DNA of 64,000 nucleotides from Megaleporinus macrocephalus (Eukaryota > Chordata > Actinopteri > Characiformes > Anostomidae): positions 21,456,349 to 21,520,348 of the forward strand of contig CM038702.1 in the NCBI GenBank assembly GCA_021613375.1, in the 5' to 3' direction. Positions 12,100 to 22,951 of the stretch are shown here, piece by piece (positions within the stretch are counted from its first letter, which is position 1; every line of letters starts with the position of its first letter). A program made the translations under genes and the position numbers. The notes under the pieces were generated by a model, which saw nothing but the letters and a program-made list of their open reading frames with translations, searched no databases and was not told where the DNA came from.

Positions 12100-12490
12100 G
12101 CCTCTCTACCTTTAGAGAGTTCCACGTCCTAAGTCAATAAACAAAAGAAGAAGAACTAACGGGTGAAACGAGGAGTGCGCCACTAGACTGAGCAGGACAC
12201 CCTCAAGACCTAACTTGGCCTTTGTTATTCACCCGTCCAATCTCCCTCACGCTAACATGGTTAGGAGAACGAAGGGGTGTGGAATAAGTCAATAAATCAA
12301 TTTAGAGATACTCGCAGCAACTAAGTAGGTCAAGAAACAGGAGAAGAAGAACTAACGGGTGAAACGAGGAGTGCGCCACTAGACTTAGCATGACACCCTG
12401 AAGACCTAGCTTGGCTTTTGTTATTCACCCGTCCAATCTCCCTCATGCTAACACGGTTGGGATAACGAGGGGGTGTACAGAGGATATGAG
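12100..12490 (-). repeat. 196-bp tandem duplication inside the L2 3'UTR
   Basis: The block with actaacgggtgaaacgagga, gtgcgccactagact and ttgttattcacccgtccaat occurs at about 12155 and again 196 bp on at 12351. Copies differ by scattered substitutions. Neither block has a counterpart in the 3'UTR of copy 1, so the segment is an insertion or a subfamily-specific region. Confidence 0.85.
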
Positions 12491-12829
12491 GATAAGGGGA
12501 TATGGAGTGTTTAGAGTGCAGCTGGTGACTCTGACAGATCAGATTTTAAACAAAACGAACTAAAAGGAAGAGAAACTGCACACGTGCTACATCTGGATGA
12601 TACAGTAATGCAATCAAGGTGCAGCAGATGACTAACATCCATAAAGATGACATAGATGAAGAGGTTATAAGGTAACAAGGGGTACTGATGGTCAGTCCTC
12701 CAACAGTATTCGGCAGAACAGGTGGGCTGTTATTACCTCAGAAAGAAGGAGAAAAGAAAAGGAAAGAAAAAGAAAAGAAAAACAAGGTTAGTTCAGGTTT
12801 GGAGTAATACAGTGGATGAGAAGCATAGC

Positions 12830-15365
12830 TCAGTCACCAAAAGCTAAACTGAACAAGTATGTTTTTAGTGTGGACTTAAATATTGAGACTGTGTCAGAGT
12901 CCCAAACATTAACTGGGAGATTATTCCACAATTTTGGGGCTTTGTAGGAAAAAGCTCTTCCCCCCATTGTAGTCTTCTGAATTTTAGGAACTATTAGAAA
13001 ACCAGCATCCTGTGATCTGAGTGAACGTGGCGGTTCATAATAGGAAACAAGATCTTGCAGGTACTCCGGTGTGAGACCGTGCAGGGTTTTATATGTCAGT
13101 AATAGAATTTTATAGTCGATACGGAATTTAACAGGAAGCCAGTGTAGCGCTGATAAAACTGGACTGATGTGATCGAATCTCCTGGTTTTAGTTAGTACTC
13201 TAGCTGCAGCGTTCTGAACTAACTGGAGTTTATTCAGGTTCCTGCTGGAGCATCCTGACAATAATGCATTGCAATAATCTAGCCTTGAGGTTATAAAGGC
13301 ATGTATCAACTTTTCAGCATCAGACACAGATAACATATTTCTTAACTTTGAAATGTTTCGCAGGTGAAGAAACGCTGTTCTTGTAATATTACCTATGTGT
13401 TGATTAAATGTCAGATCTGAGTCGATTGTTACACCAAGATTTTTGGCTACTGAACCAGGAACTACAGAGAAGTCAGCAAGATTTAACATTAAATCTGAAC
13501 ATTTAGTCCGAGCAGCCTTTGGGCCGAGGAGGAGAACTTCCGTTTTATCTGGGTTTAAAAGAAGGAAGTTCTGCAGCATCCAAAGTCTAATATCTCTTAC
13601 ACAATCTTCTATCTTCTTTAATCTGGCTTTATCATCTGGTTTGGCTGATATGTACAGCTGTGTATCATCAGCATAACAGTGGAAACTAATTCCATGTCTA
13701 TTTATAACTGAGCCTAATGGTAGCATATATAGTGTAAATAACAGAGGACCTAAAACAGAACCTTGTGGAACTCCATATTTCACTCTTGTATAATTAGATG
13801 ATACATTATTTATCTTTACAAACTGAAAGCGATCACTAAGGTAAGATGTGAACCAGGATAACGCTGTTCCTGTGATTCCAACCACATTTTCTAGCCTGTC
13901 CAAGAGAATAGTGTGATCTATAGTGTCAAAAGCTGCACTTAGATCTAGTAGCACCAGTAGAGATACGTGGCCCTGATCAGAGGCAAGAAGAAGATCATTT
14001 GTTATCTTAACTAAAGCTGTCTCTGTGCTGTGATGTGGCCTAAAACCAGATTGGAATTTTTCATATATGTTGTTCTTATGTAGATGAGAACAGAGTTGTC
14101 GAGCTACAGCCTTTTCTAAAATCTTAGAGATAAAAGGTAAATTTGAAATGGGTCTATAACTGGACAGTTCTCTGGGGTCAAGATTTGGCTTCTTTATCAA
14201 GGGTTTTATCACAGCTAGTTTAAAAGACTTAGGTACATGACCCAGACTAAGAGAAGAGTTGATGATAGTTAAGAGAGGTTTAATAATAGCTGGTAATACT
14301 TGTTTCAATAGGCTTGTTGGAATCATATCAAGTGTGCATGTAGCAGAATTTGAAGAAGAGATTAGTTTTTCTAGTTCTGTCTGCTGAAGTGAACAGAATG
14401 TTTCTAGTCTTTCTTCTAAAATCACATTTTGTGCTGTGTCAGCCAAACCAGATGAAGGATAGGTTACTGGTGTCAGTTGAACATGTTGTCTAATATTCTC
14501 GATTTTGCTATTGAAAAAGTCCATGAAATCATTGCTGCTGTAGTTGGCGGGTATCTGAGGTTCCGTTCCTGCCTGATTTTTGGTAAGTTTTGCGATTGTG
14601 CTAAATAAAACTCTAGGATTGTTTTTGTTGTGTTCGATGAGTGTGGACAGGTATGCTGAGCGTGTTTTTAATAAGTGCCTTTCTGTAACTGCTAAGGCTG
14701 TCCTTCCAAGCAGAGTGAAATACCTCTAGCTTGGTCACTCTCCATTTGCGTTCTAATTTCCGTACTGTCTGTCTTAAGGTGCGTATTTCATTGTTGTACC
14801 ACGGAGCGAGCTTTTTTTGTTGCATCTTTTTAATTTTTATAGGTGCAACGTTGTCTAAAGTTAGTCGGAGCGTATTTTCTACGCAGTCAGTTATTCTGTC
14901 TAGCTCTGTTGGGTCTGAAGGAGAAGCTATAGTTGATAAATCTGGAAGAGTTTCAATAAAGTGTTGGGCTGTATTGGGCATTATCGAACGTTTCATGCAA
15001 TAACGGGGTGTACATACGTTTTTACTAAGACTTAATTCATATGAAATTAGGTAGTGATCTGAAACTACTGAAGTCTGTGAACGAACAGTAAGATTATGTA
15101 TATCAACACCTAAAGTCAAAACTAGATCTAGTGTGTGATTACAGGAATGTGTAGGTCCTATTACATTCTGAGTGAGACCAACAGAGTCTAAGATAGATGA
15201 GAAAGCCTTTTTTAATGGATCTGCTGAGTTTTCAAAGTGAATATTAAAATCTCCTATGATTATTAGTTTCTCAGCGCTCACTGCTAGATCTGCAACAAAG
15301 TCACTGAATTCTTTTAAGAACTCAGAATAAGGTCCTGGTGGTCTATAAATGCTGACTAGAGTGAG
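12830..15365 (-). pseudogene. L2 ORF2 (endonuclease C-terminus plus reverse transcriptase), one frameshift
   Basis: From 15365 downward one frame encodes the endonuclease end (GDFNIH; SDHYLISYEL, the SDH catalytic motif region of APE-type endonucleases), then the linker up to KALIK. At about 14668-14673 an A-run has one more A than in copy 1 ([10 protein letters not shown] there), which throws the frame. It resumes from about 14610 and stays open through [13 protein letters not shown] at 14524 to the stop at 12830. RT motifs [26 protein letters not shown] and [12 protein letters not shown] are intact, and the position of copy 1's nonsense codon is normal Ser here. A single-base homopolymer indel is the only visible lesion in the retained part. 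Confidence 0.92.
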
Positions 15366-16154
15366 TACACTTGATCAAAAGTCAAAGAGTAGTAGTTAAT
15401 AGGCAGAGCCTTATTTTAGCCACACCCTCACATTTTAGAGCATAAGTGGGACTGTATTCCTGTTCCTCATGGCTATGTGGTAAGCAGTTAAAAAACATAG
15501 CTGTGAAGGCAAGTCGGTGTCTACCGAACAGTTTCTGCATTTAAATAAACTTGTCTGTGTTTCAGTGAGAAATATTATGGTTTTATGTGTGTATAGATGT
15601 TCACAGCTCTGTTTGCCAGTCGCGTACTGGCTAGCATTTTAGAGTTACTCGCAAAATTAGAAAAAATCAACTGACCTTTAGTCAAAAATCAGGCTTTTTG
15701 GTCAACCAAGGGACGGGGCATCGAGTATATAATCTCAGTGCTCTTTTTAAAGTACATGACCCACTCTCTCCATCTGCCTCACTGCTTTTTACTGCCAGAA
15801 CCATTTGTTCTCCTTTCACCTCTATTCCTCTATGGCAAATCCTTACTTGCTCTCTCCATTCCTTTCCTATATTCCTACATGTAACCCTACCCTGGGTACA
15901 GAACAATTCTACTCAAGCCCACTGCCAAATTCCAAGTAGAGAAATCGGGCCTTCTCCACAGCTTGACTCTCCACAACTTGGTCACTGAGGTCAATTTGCC
16001 ACACATCACACGACTGAGACCACCGCTATTAGCATAATGAGTATGATATGAATATAAAGATGAGAGTCGAACCCACATAACCTGACCTGTGACATATGAG
16101 CATGAAGTCATGCAAATGGTTGATGATCCATGAATAAGGAGGAAATGTTTTCAT

Positions 16155-16176
16155 GCGTGTGTGTGTGTGTGTGCGT

Positions 16177-16237
<61 letters not shown>

Positions 16238-16250
16238 TGTGTGTGTGCAG
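16155..16250 (+). repeat. (TG)n microsatellite
   Basis: Near-continuous TG dinucleotides with a few CG, AG, TT and TC interruptions. Confidence 0.95.
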
Positions 16251-16595
16251 GAAAATGCCACAATGTTATCATTACAGCAATATTTGAGCGGAAAACAAAC
16301 ACATGTACACAATTTTCACCCTTATTTCAGATTAAACTGATCAGCCAAAGGCATGCTTGGTGTGTGAAGTTTGCTTCTTTGGTTTTGCAATCACTGGCAC
16401 TAATTAAAGCTAATGCAGCTAAAAGTATTGGAAATCATGGCCATCATTTTCTTGTAAACTGCATGACTGTATGAGACATTAGCCTCAAATTACAGGGAGT
16501 GGCTAAATAACCTTTATTGCTTATTATCTATATCTTCCATTCAAAATATGATCAACAAATTTAAGTATTGATTGAATGAAATAACCAAACTCTTA

Positions 16596-16935
16596 TCTTA
16601 CCATCCATCCATCCATTATCTGCTGCTTAATCCCGCTACGCGGGTTCACCGGTGGGCTCGAGCCAATCCCAGCGTCATTGGGCGAAGAAGGGGTACAACG
16701 TGGACAATTCGCCAGTTCATCGCATGGCTAACACTCACTCACTCACACCTACAGCCAATTTAGAGTGACTAATCAACCTGTCATGCATGTGTTTGGACTG
16801 TGGGAGGAAACCGGAGTACCCGGAGGAAACCCACTCAAGCACGGAGAGAGCATACACACTCCACACAGAACGTGCCGGACCGGGAATCCAACCCAAATCA
16901 TCTTACTGTGAGACGACAGTGCTAACCACTACACC
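16596..16935 (-). mobile_element. tRNA-derived SINE-like element
   Basis: On the minus strand the element starts with a tRNA-like head. TGGTGTAGTGG, at its junction with the array, fits the pol III A box (TRGYNNANNGG); ggttggattcc at about 16886 is one base from a B box (GGTTCGANNCC). The body is the common fish repeat containing the ggtttcctcccacagtcc and tttggactgtggg-type blocks, and it ends in ggatggatggatgg at about 16607. The head belongs to the same family as the 25150-25260 fragment (tggtgcagtggttagtactg). The 5' boundary is blurred because the head has been amplified into the adjacent minisatellite. Confidence 0.72.
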
Positions 16936-17826
16936 ACCATACTAACCACTACACCACCGTACTAACCACTACACCACCATACTAACCACTACACCACCGT
17001 ACTAACCACTACACCACCGTACTAACCACCACACCACCATACTAACCACTACACCACCATACTAACCACTACACCACCGTACTAACCACTACACCACCTT
17101 ACTAACCACCACACCACCATACTAACCACTACACCACCATACTAACCACTACACCACCGTACTAACACTACACCACCATACTAACCACTACACCACCATA
17201 CTAACCACTACACCACCACACTAACCACTACACCACCATACTAACCACTACACCACCGTACTAACCACTACACCACCGTACTAACCACTACACCACCATA
17301 CTAACCACTACACCACCATACTAACCACTACACCACTGTTCTAACCACTACACCACCTTACTAACCACTACACCACCATACTAACCACTACACCACCTTA
17401 CTAACCACTACACCACCGTACTAACCCCTACACCACCGTACTAACCCCTACACCACCATACTAACCACTACACCACCGTACTAACCACTACACCACCGTA
17501 CTAACCACTACACCACCGTACTAACCACTACACCACCATACTAACCACTACACCACCATACTAACCACTACACCACTGTTCTAACCACTACACCACCATA
17601 CTAACCACTACACCACCATACTAACCACTACACCACCTTACTAACCACTACACCACCATACTAACCACTACACCACCATACTAACAACTACACCACCGTA
17701 CTAACCACTACACCACCATACTAACCACTACACCACCATACTAACCACTACACCACCTTACTAACCACTACACCACCATACTAACCACTACACCACCATA
17801 CTAACCACTACACCACTGTGCCACCG
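16919..17826 (-). repeat. 20-bp minisatellite of about 45 units derived from the SINE head
   Basis: Units of actaaccactacaccacc(at/gt/tt) fill about 908 bp with a nearly strict 20-bp period (one shortened unit near 17166). On the minus strand each unit carries GGTGGTGTAGTGGTTAGTA, the tRNA-like A-box segment of the adjacent SINE. The array ends with the SINE's own terminal gtgccaccggtg at 17818-17829, so the amplification lies inside the element. Variants (cgt, cat, ctt, ctgtt) are interspersed, suggesting turnover in blocks. Confidence 0.95.
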
Positions 17827-18124
17827 GTGAAATAAACCATTCGTGCTTTATGCTTTAAGGTACGTCTGACCAGTTATGATCTCTCAAACGGTGAAACAGT
17901 TGTGTTACTATTGGGGTATAAATATAAGGACCAAATGATCACATTAAACAACATGCATTTCAAAGCAGTGATTTCAGAGCTGGTATTAATGGCACAGCAA
18001 TGCAGCTGTGTTTTTAAACACTCACTGTCCAGTCTATCAGACATTTCTAGTTGTGTAGATGTAAGGACAGAGACAGTAGCTCATTTACTGCTGCAGTTTG
18101 TGTTAGTTGTTCTGTAGTCCTTCA

Positions 18125-18415
18125 CCAGCGGTCACAGGACGATACTGACTGAATTGGTTGGTGGACTATTCTTAATCCAGCAGTGACACTCCAGGAGCAC
18201 TGCTGTATCTGATCCACTCACACCAGCACAACACACTAAGACACCACCACCACGTCAGTGTCACTGCAGTGCTGAGACTGATTCTCCACCTAAGTGAGGC
18301 CTGCTCTGTGGAGGTGCTGACCATTGAAGAACAGGGTGAATAGGAGCTAACAAAGTATGCAGAGAAACAGATGGACTACAGTCTGAAAATGACACCAAAC
18401 ATGTCCAGGCTGTGC
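18125..18415 (+). repeat. Dispersed repeat family Z, copy 1
   Basis: Contains the gtgacactccaggagcactg, ctgtatctgatccactc, cagtgtcactgcagtgctga and gaccattgaagaacagggtg blocks of a repeat seen widely in fish. The second half recurs at 24465-24685 in the same orientation. It has no coding capacity; the element class is not clear to me. Confidence 0.6.
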
Positions 18416-19531
18416 TGTGGGGCAGAGGGCAGTAATTAAAAATCTCAAACTGTAATCATAGAGATCATAAACACCAGGGACACACAAAGAAACAAAGAGA
18501 AAGCTGGACACTTACAGAAATTCATGCAAGGCTACTGGAACGCATGAATAAGCTAGAGAGGCAGAAAAACAGACAGTGAGACAAATGGCCTGGAAGAAAA
18601 GAAAAAACAGAAAGTGGACAGAAAATAGGAGAAGAGCACCACGAGGCATTCTATCAAACAAAAGGCAAGTGCATAGCACAAAACCAAAAGGCAACAGAGT
18701 ACAAGTCATGCCACAAAGAGTTTAGCCTGGGTATGAGCCTGAAGGCAGACTGCTGATGCTCCACTGCTACCCCAAACGTCTGAAACCTTTCAGCGGCTTT
18801 CTGATTGGCCGAGAAAGCGAGCACTCAGTTTGGGGCGATTCCAAAAATAGCCAGCTTGGAAAACGCCACTGACTGCACAGCGATCGCAGATGTTATTGCT
18901 CATTTTGAGGATGTTTGTGAAGGAAAAGTCTTTCATGAAGTGGGCTGCCCTCCTGACCTCCACTCATCGCACTGATATAGAAGCATGTCCAGGAGGCCAG
19001 CTCTAGGTTTGAAATCAAAACAGGTTGCACCACACGAGCTCGTTTTTACACTCAGCTCAGTAACAACTAGCACCACCAGCGTGTACACAGTATTTTGGGT
19101 TTACCTGTTTACACTTTCCATGTTATATCAAAGTGGACCACAGGGTACACCTGCGTGGGGGTAAATGTTGGCATATTTAAGCCGGTGTATGTCGTAGCCT
19201 GTTTTAATTTAACATATAAAGTATAAACAGGTAAACGCATACAGTAGTGTGCAAAAGGCAGACAGCACCTTTTATTCCCAGTCATTAAGTACAAGTTGTT
19301 CATTTTTCAGGAGATTAAAATATAAAAAGCCTACATTAAAAAGAAACAGAATATGGCCCTCCTAACAGCTGTACAAGACCCAGCAGGCCACCAAATAAGT
19401 CACCATCAGATAAACATCCACAGGTGTTTCTGGTGTCATGAAAATTCGGGGAAACATCTGGGTTACTCAGGAAGAGCAAACAAGTGCAGATGTAATCGAA
19501 CTTGCATTTGGCCAATAACAAAACACCTAAG

Positions 19532-19536
<5 letters not shown>

Positions 19537-19602
<66 letters not shown>
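19537..19602 (+). repeat. (TA)n microsatellite
   Basis: About 33 uninterrupted TA dinucleotides within the spacer of the inverted repeat. Confidence 0.97.
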
Positions 19603-19605
<3 letters not shown>

Positions 19606-19862
19606 CTCTGATATGACATTTTCTAAGTGGTGATGTAAAGTTTCCACATTTACAATACCCTCAGCTGCTCTCTGCGCTCAAGAGAACATTCAGCACTCAG
19701 GTTCTCAGAGGGGGGGTTTAGACAGTTTGGGGTGGGGGGGGTTTACCATCTTCAGCATGGCTCTGGTGGCTCTGGCGATTAAAGAAACTACTGGGAGAAA
19801 TGGAAAGATTGGGAACTAAGTGGAAATGTACTGATGGTACTTTGTTCCAAACTTTGGACCAC

Positions 19863-19920
19863 CACTTATATTTATATTTATATTTATATTTATATTTATA
19901 TTTATATTTATATTTATATA
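19863..19920 (+). repeat. (TATTTA)n hexanucleotide microsatellite
   Basis: About nine units of ttatat/tttata, also in the spacer of the inverted repeat. The open minus-strand frames over it (YKYKYK, NINI) are low-complexity artefacts. Confidence 0.95.
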
Positions 19921-21273
19921 TACATACACACACTTTGTGATAAAAGACTTCCCTCCTGGTGAGCTTAGAGGTGTTTTGTTATTGGCCAGATGCAAGTTCA
20001 ATTACTTCTGCGTTTGTTTGCTCTTCACGAGTACTCCAGATATTTCCCCGAATTTTCCCGGCCCTGAATTCTTCGTGACCTGAATTTTCACAACCTGAAA
20101 TTTTTTTATAGACCCCCTACTGTGTATCTCCTTGCAAAGTCTTGTATGTGTAATGTTTGCTGAAAGTCGGAGCCTTGTGTTTGTTTCTATCTTCCCCTGT
20201 GTTTGACCTTCTGTTCACCTTCTGTGTGTTCAGGCTTGTTGTTTGGTCTTATGTTTGCTGGGTTTTCAACTGTAGTAACCTAAGATTAGTCACTAAAACC
20301 TACTGATTCAAGCTACTTATTTGAGTCAATCCATTATAACTGGAAAACCATTACTGCAGATTATTTTAAAACTGATAGCAAGCCTCTCATAGAGCAAGTA
20401 TCCCGTTTTTTTATCTGACACTGAAAAATGTATAAAATAATATATATAATAATAATAAACAGAGTTTTGCACACTGCTGTATAAAGCCAGCCTAAGTTGA
20501 AACTCTTGACCTCTAAAAAGGCAGCGGCTGATCTAAATCCTAGACAAGTGCACTGAAACCAATTACAAAATGTCTCTCCTACTACAGTCTGTCGTTTTGA
20601 TATACAGTGGTCAGACCACTGGAACGAAGGGGTTTCAGACTGTGGGGGCAGGAAGAGCACACATAAACTAACTCAGGCTAAAAGCTTTCTGATTAACCCA
20701 CAAATCACAAAGAATAATCTGGTGCATATAAATAATCAATAACAAATGCCTTAACATAAAAAATGAGGCTCAGCCTGGGACAGTGCTTTCTTGTGGTTGA
20801 AGAATTTGGCCATCAAAAGTTTGGGGACGCCTTGTGTTGTACTCATAATTACTTTTCGTCTTGGCTACTGTTCAGTCAAGTAAAAATGCAAAGGCTATTT
20901 ATTCAACCAGGACTAAGTACATACAGTTTTCATTATATGGCACATTTAAGCAAAAACAGCTATTGGCTGATATTCTGGGCATATTTTATAAAACTTCGTT
21001 TAATGTCCATCAAAGTGCAATGAGGGCCAAGTTTAGCCTAAATAATGATTTGACAGTTTTCTCGTCCCAGTTACTGTTAAAAGCATATAATTCTTCAAGA
21101 GTTTGAATGTGTGAAACAGGTTTAAACAGGCTGGGATGAGTGATACTGTGTATCAGTAAATAAAACTGGTTAGTCCTCATCTACTGAGTCAAAAAAGTAA
21201 ACATGCACATTTGTTTTAGGAAGAGTTTGAAAAGTCCTCTTTTTTAACGTCTGTGGTAATGTGGATGGGGTGG

Positions 21274-21415
21274 TCGAAAGGTTCCTTGTTTAAACAGCTG
21301 AAAAGTTGGAGGAAAGCATACATGCACGACTGCGAGTCGGACGGTCGTGAAGTACCTTGTTTAAATAGCCGGGAAGCGAGAATAAAGCATTCAAGAACAT
21401 CTGCGAGGGCATTCT
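21274..21415 (+). repeat. Diverged 71-bp direct duplication
   Basis: The ccttgtttaaacagc and ccttgtttaaatagc blocks, each followed by a gaa(a)gc-at stretch and ctgcgag, occur about 71 bp apart. The second unit contains gagaataaagcattc, a polyadenylation-like site. It could be part of an old LTR, but no ends were found. Confidence 0.5.
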
Positions 21416-22267
21416 AAACTCGTGCAATTTTATTGCTTGCATAACGAAAAAACAAAAAAAACTATTTACACAACAAACAACATATTTTCACTTTTTTTTT
21501 TTTTGTTGTCTCTCAACAGTCGTACCAATCGGCCAACACAACGCTGTTTTCATACCCATCCTGACTCTCTCGTCTTCCAGCTTCCCCATTATTACAGTCT
21601 GCCCCCTTCTATACCCTATTAGCCGGTCCAGACTAAACCACAAAGGATATATACACAGCGCAGGGTAGATCTTACACTAAAACCTATAACAGAAACAGCC
21701 ACATGCATACATAATTTGATATTTTATAGCATGCTACTGTCCTCTGGTGTAAGTACAGTACTTTAATGACTTCATAAAATGCCATAATAAATGTTTTTTT
21801 TTTCTTTTCCAACGTACACTGGATCCTCCACAAGTGATTTTCCCAAGTCCTGTGCAGACTATAAAAGCTGGGTGGCATGCGTGCTGTCATTCCCTAAGAA
21901 TACAGGTACGTACCAGTTTCAAATTGATTATGGCTCTTTTTTATATACTTTTAAAGAAAGCGTCTTTGGCAGATGTCTCTAGAAGGATGGTGATAAGTTA
22001 GGATGACCTACCCTATCACAAACACTATTTACACAACAAATAACATATTTACACTTTGCTCGGAGTAGGCTGAATAATGTGGAACTGTAACTACCACCAG
22101 TTAGACTGTAAGGTTTACTAAACCCAATCAATTACATAGACTCTAGAGTTGTAGTCACTCAGCCAACGCAGGGATATATGCACAAAACAGAATCAGAAAG
22201 AGTCACACGTATACATAACTGAATATTTTACAGCAGGCTATTTTCCTCTGATGTTACAGGTAAGTAC

Positions 22268-22792
22268 TAGGGGTGTGTCATATCGTATAGTACACAATAA
22301 TATCACCAACATTTTTAAATACTGTGAACAATATTATACCCTGAAATACCGCGCCATATCACCCATCCCTAATTATCACAATTATCACAGGGTTCTACTT
22401 TTTACTGTTTTTAGCAAAAGAAGAATTCACACTTTTCTCATTTCCCATTAGAAATCTACTAGATACAGATTTGATCTGTCCAGTATCATTCATTTTACTT
22501 CAGTCCTGGATATATGGAGATATTTGTACATTATTTAGTATCGTGACATTCTGGATCATTGACTTCTGTTACAATCTGATAAAAATTCTTGTATTTTTAA
22601 TATCTCAGTTAGGGGTGTGCCATATCATATCGTATGCAATAATACAATAAAATTTTCATTTTGTTGCTGTAGTGTATTCTTGATTTTTTTTATTCTATGT
22701 TTTGTCATATTCCCATATTGCCAGAGTATCGTTATCGCAAAAATACCATTAAATATTGTGATATTATTGTAGGGCCATATCGCCCACCCCTA
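22268..22792. mobile_element. Composite hAT-type MITE (two copies moved as one unit)
   Basis: Outer ends are TAGGGGTGTGTCATATCG and, reverse-complemented at the right, TAGGGGTGGGCGATATGG. They are flanked by a perfect 8-bp target duplication GTAAGTAC at 22260-22267 and 22793-22800. Inside, a right end (…atatcacccatcccta) closes at 22371 and a new left end (taggggtgtgccatatc) opens at 22610, so the 525 bp consist of two short elements around about 240 bp. The inner flanks (attatcac, atctcagt) do not match. Unit 1 of the surrounding duplication has a single gtaagtac at the same place and serves as an empty site. Confidence 0.85.
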
Positions 22793-22855
22793 GTAAGTAC
22801 AGTAATATAATTACATAATAAAATGTAATAATAAACGCTTTTTTTCTCTCTACAG

Positions 22856-22951
22856 GTACACGGGACCCCCACTGCACCAGCGATTTTCCCAAGTCCAGTG
22901 AAGACTATAAAGGCTGTGTGGTCCATATGCTGCCACTCCCTAAGGATACAG
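22856..22951 (+). other. Exon-like segment of unknown nature
   Basis: A pyrimidine tract and AG (tttttttctctctacag) precede 96 bp that end in gatacag|gtcagt, a fair donor. If spliced, it would be a symmetric phase 1-1 exon encoding TRDPHCTSDFPKSSED then YKGCVVHMLPLPKDTG. The duplicate at about 21825-21909 keeps the frame over SDFPKSCADYKSW… and the donor (gtacgt) but has lost the acceptor (ccaac). I do not recognise the peptide. It lies antisense to the copine, inside its intron, and may be part of a dead mobile element rather than a gene. Confidence 0.3.

Larger units (their letters stand above)
11203..15365 (-). mobile_element. L2-type LINE, copy 2 (about 4.2 kb, longer 5' part and expanded 3'UTR)
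   Basis: The same family as copy 1, in opposite orientation. The 3' end (caagtcaagtcaagtcaagt, then tttatttgtatagcgc) faces the 3' end of copy 1 across about 1 kb. It keeps the C-terminal half of the endonuclease domain (LVSIYRPPGPYSEF, GDFNIHFENS, SDHYLISYEL) and the whole RT. It is truncated at about 15365 within the endonuclease. Its 3'UTR is about 0.8 kb longer than that of copy 1, because of a 33-bp minisatellite, a 196-bp tandem duplication and a second copy of one 3'UTR module. Confidence 0.93.
19432..20067. repeat. Inverted repeat with arms of about 100 bp around two AT microsatellites
   Basis: The left arm (about 19432-19535: aaaattcggggaaacatctg … ttgcatttggccaataacaa) is repeated as its reverse complement at about 19957-20067 (gttattggccagatgcaagt … cagatatttccccgaatttt), with roughly 85-90 percent identity by eye. 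The 420-bp spacer holds (TA)n and (TATTTA)n. The structure could extrude a cruciform or fold as RNA, and may be the remains of one palindromic DNA element or two opposed copies. Confidence 0.8.

Noticed and set aside
13443..13676. Open frames antisense to the L2 reverse transcriptases (also 7214-7453, 7742-7924, 8507-8740, 14731-15003)
   Set aside because: They are shadows of the conserved RT and linker sequence, appear in both copies at the same antisense position, and have no domain of their own.
16919..17826. CRISPR-like array
   Set aside because: Units are contiguous 20-mers with no unique spacers, in a vertebrate genome, and are explained by amplification of a SINE head.
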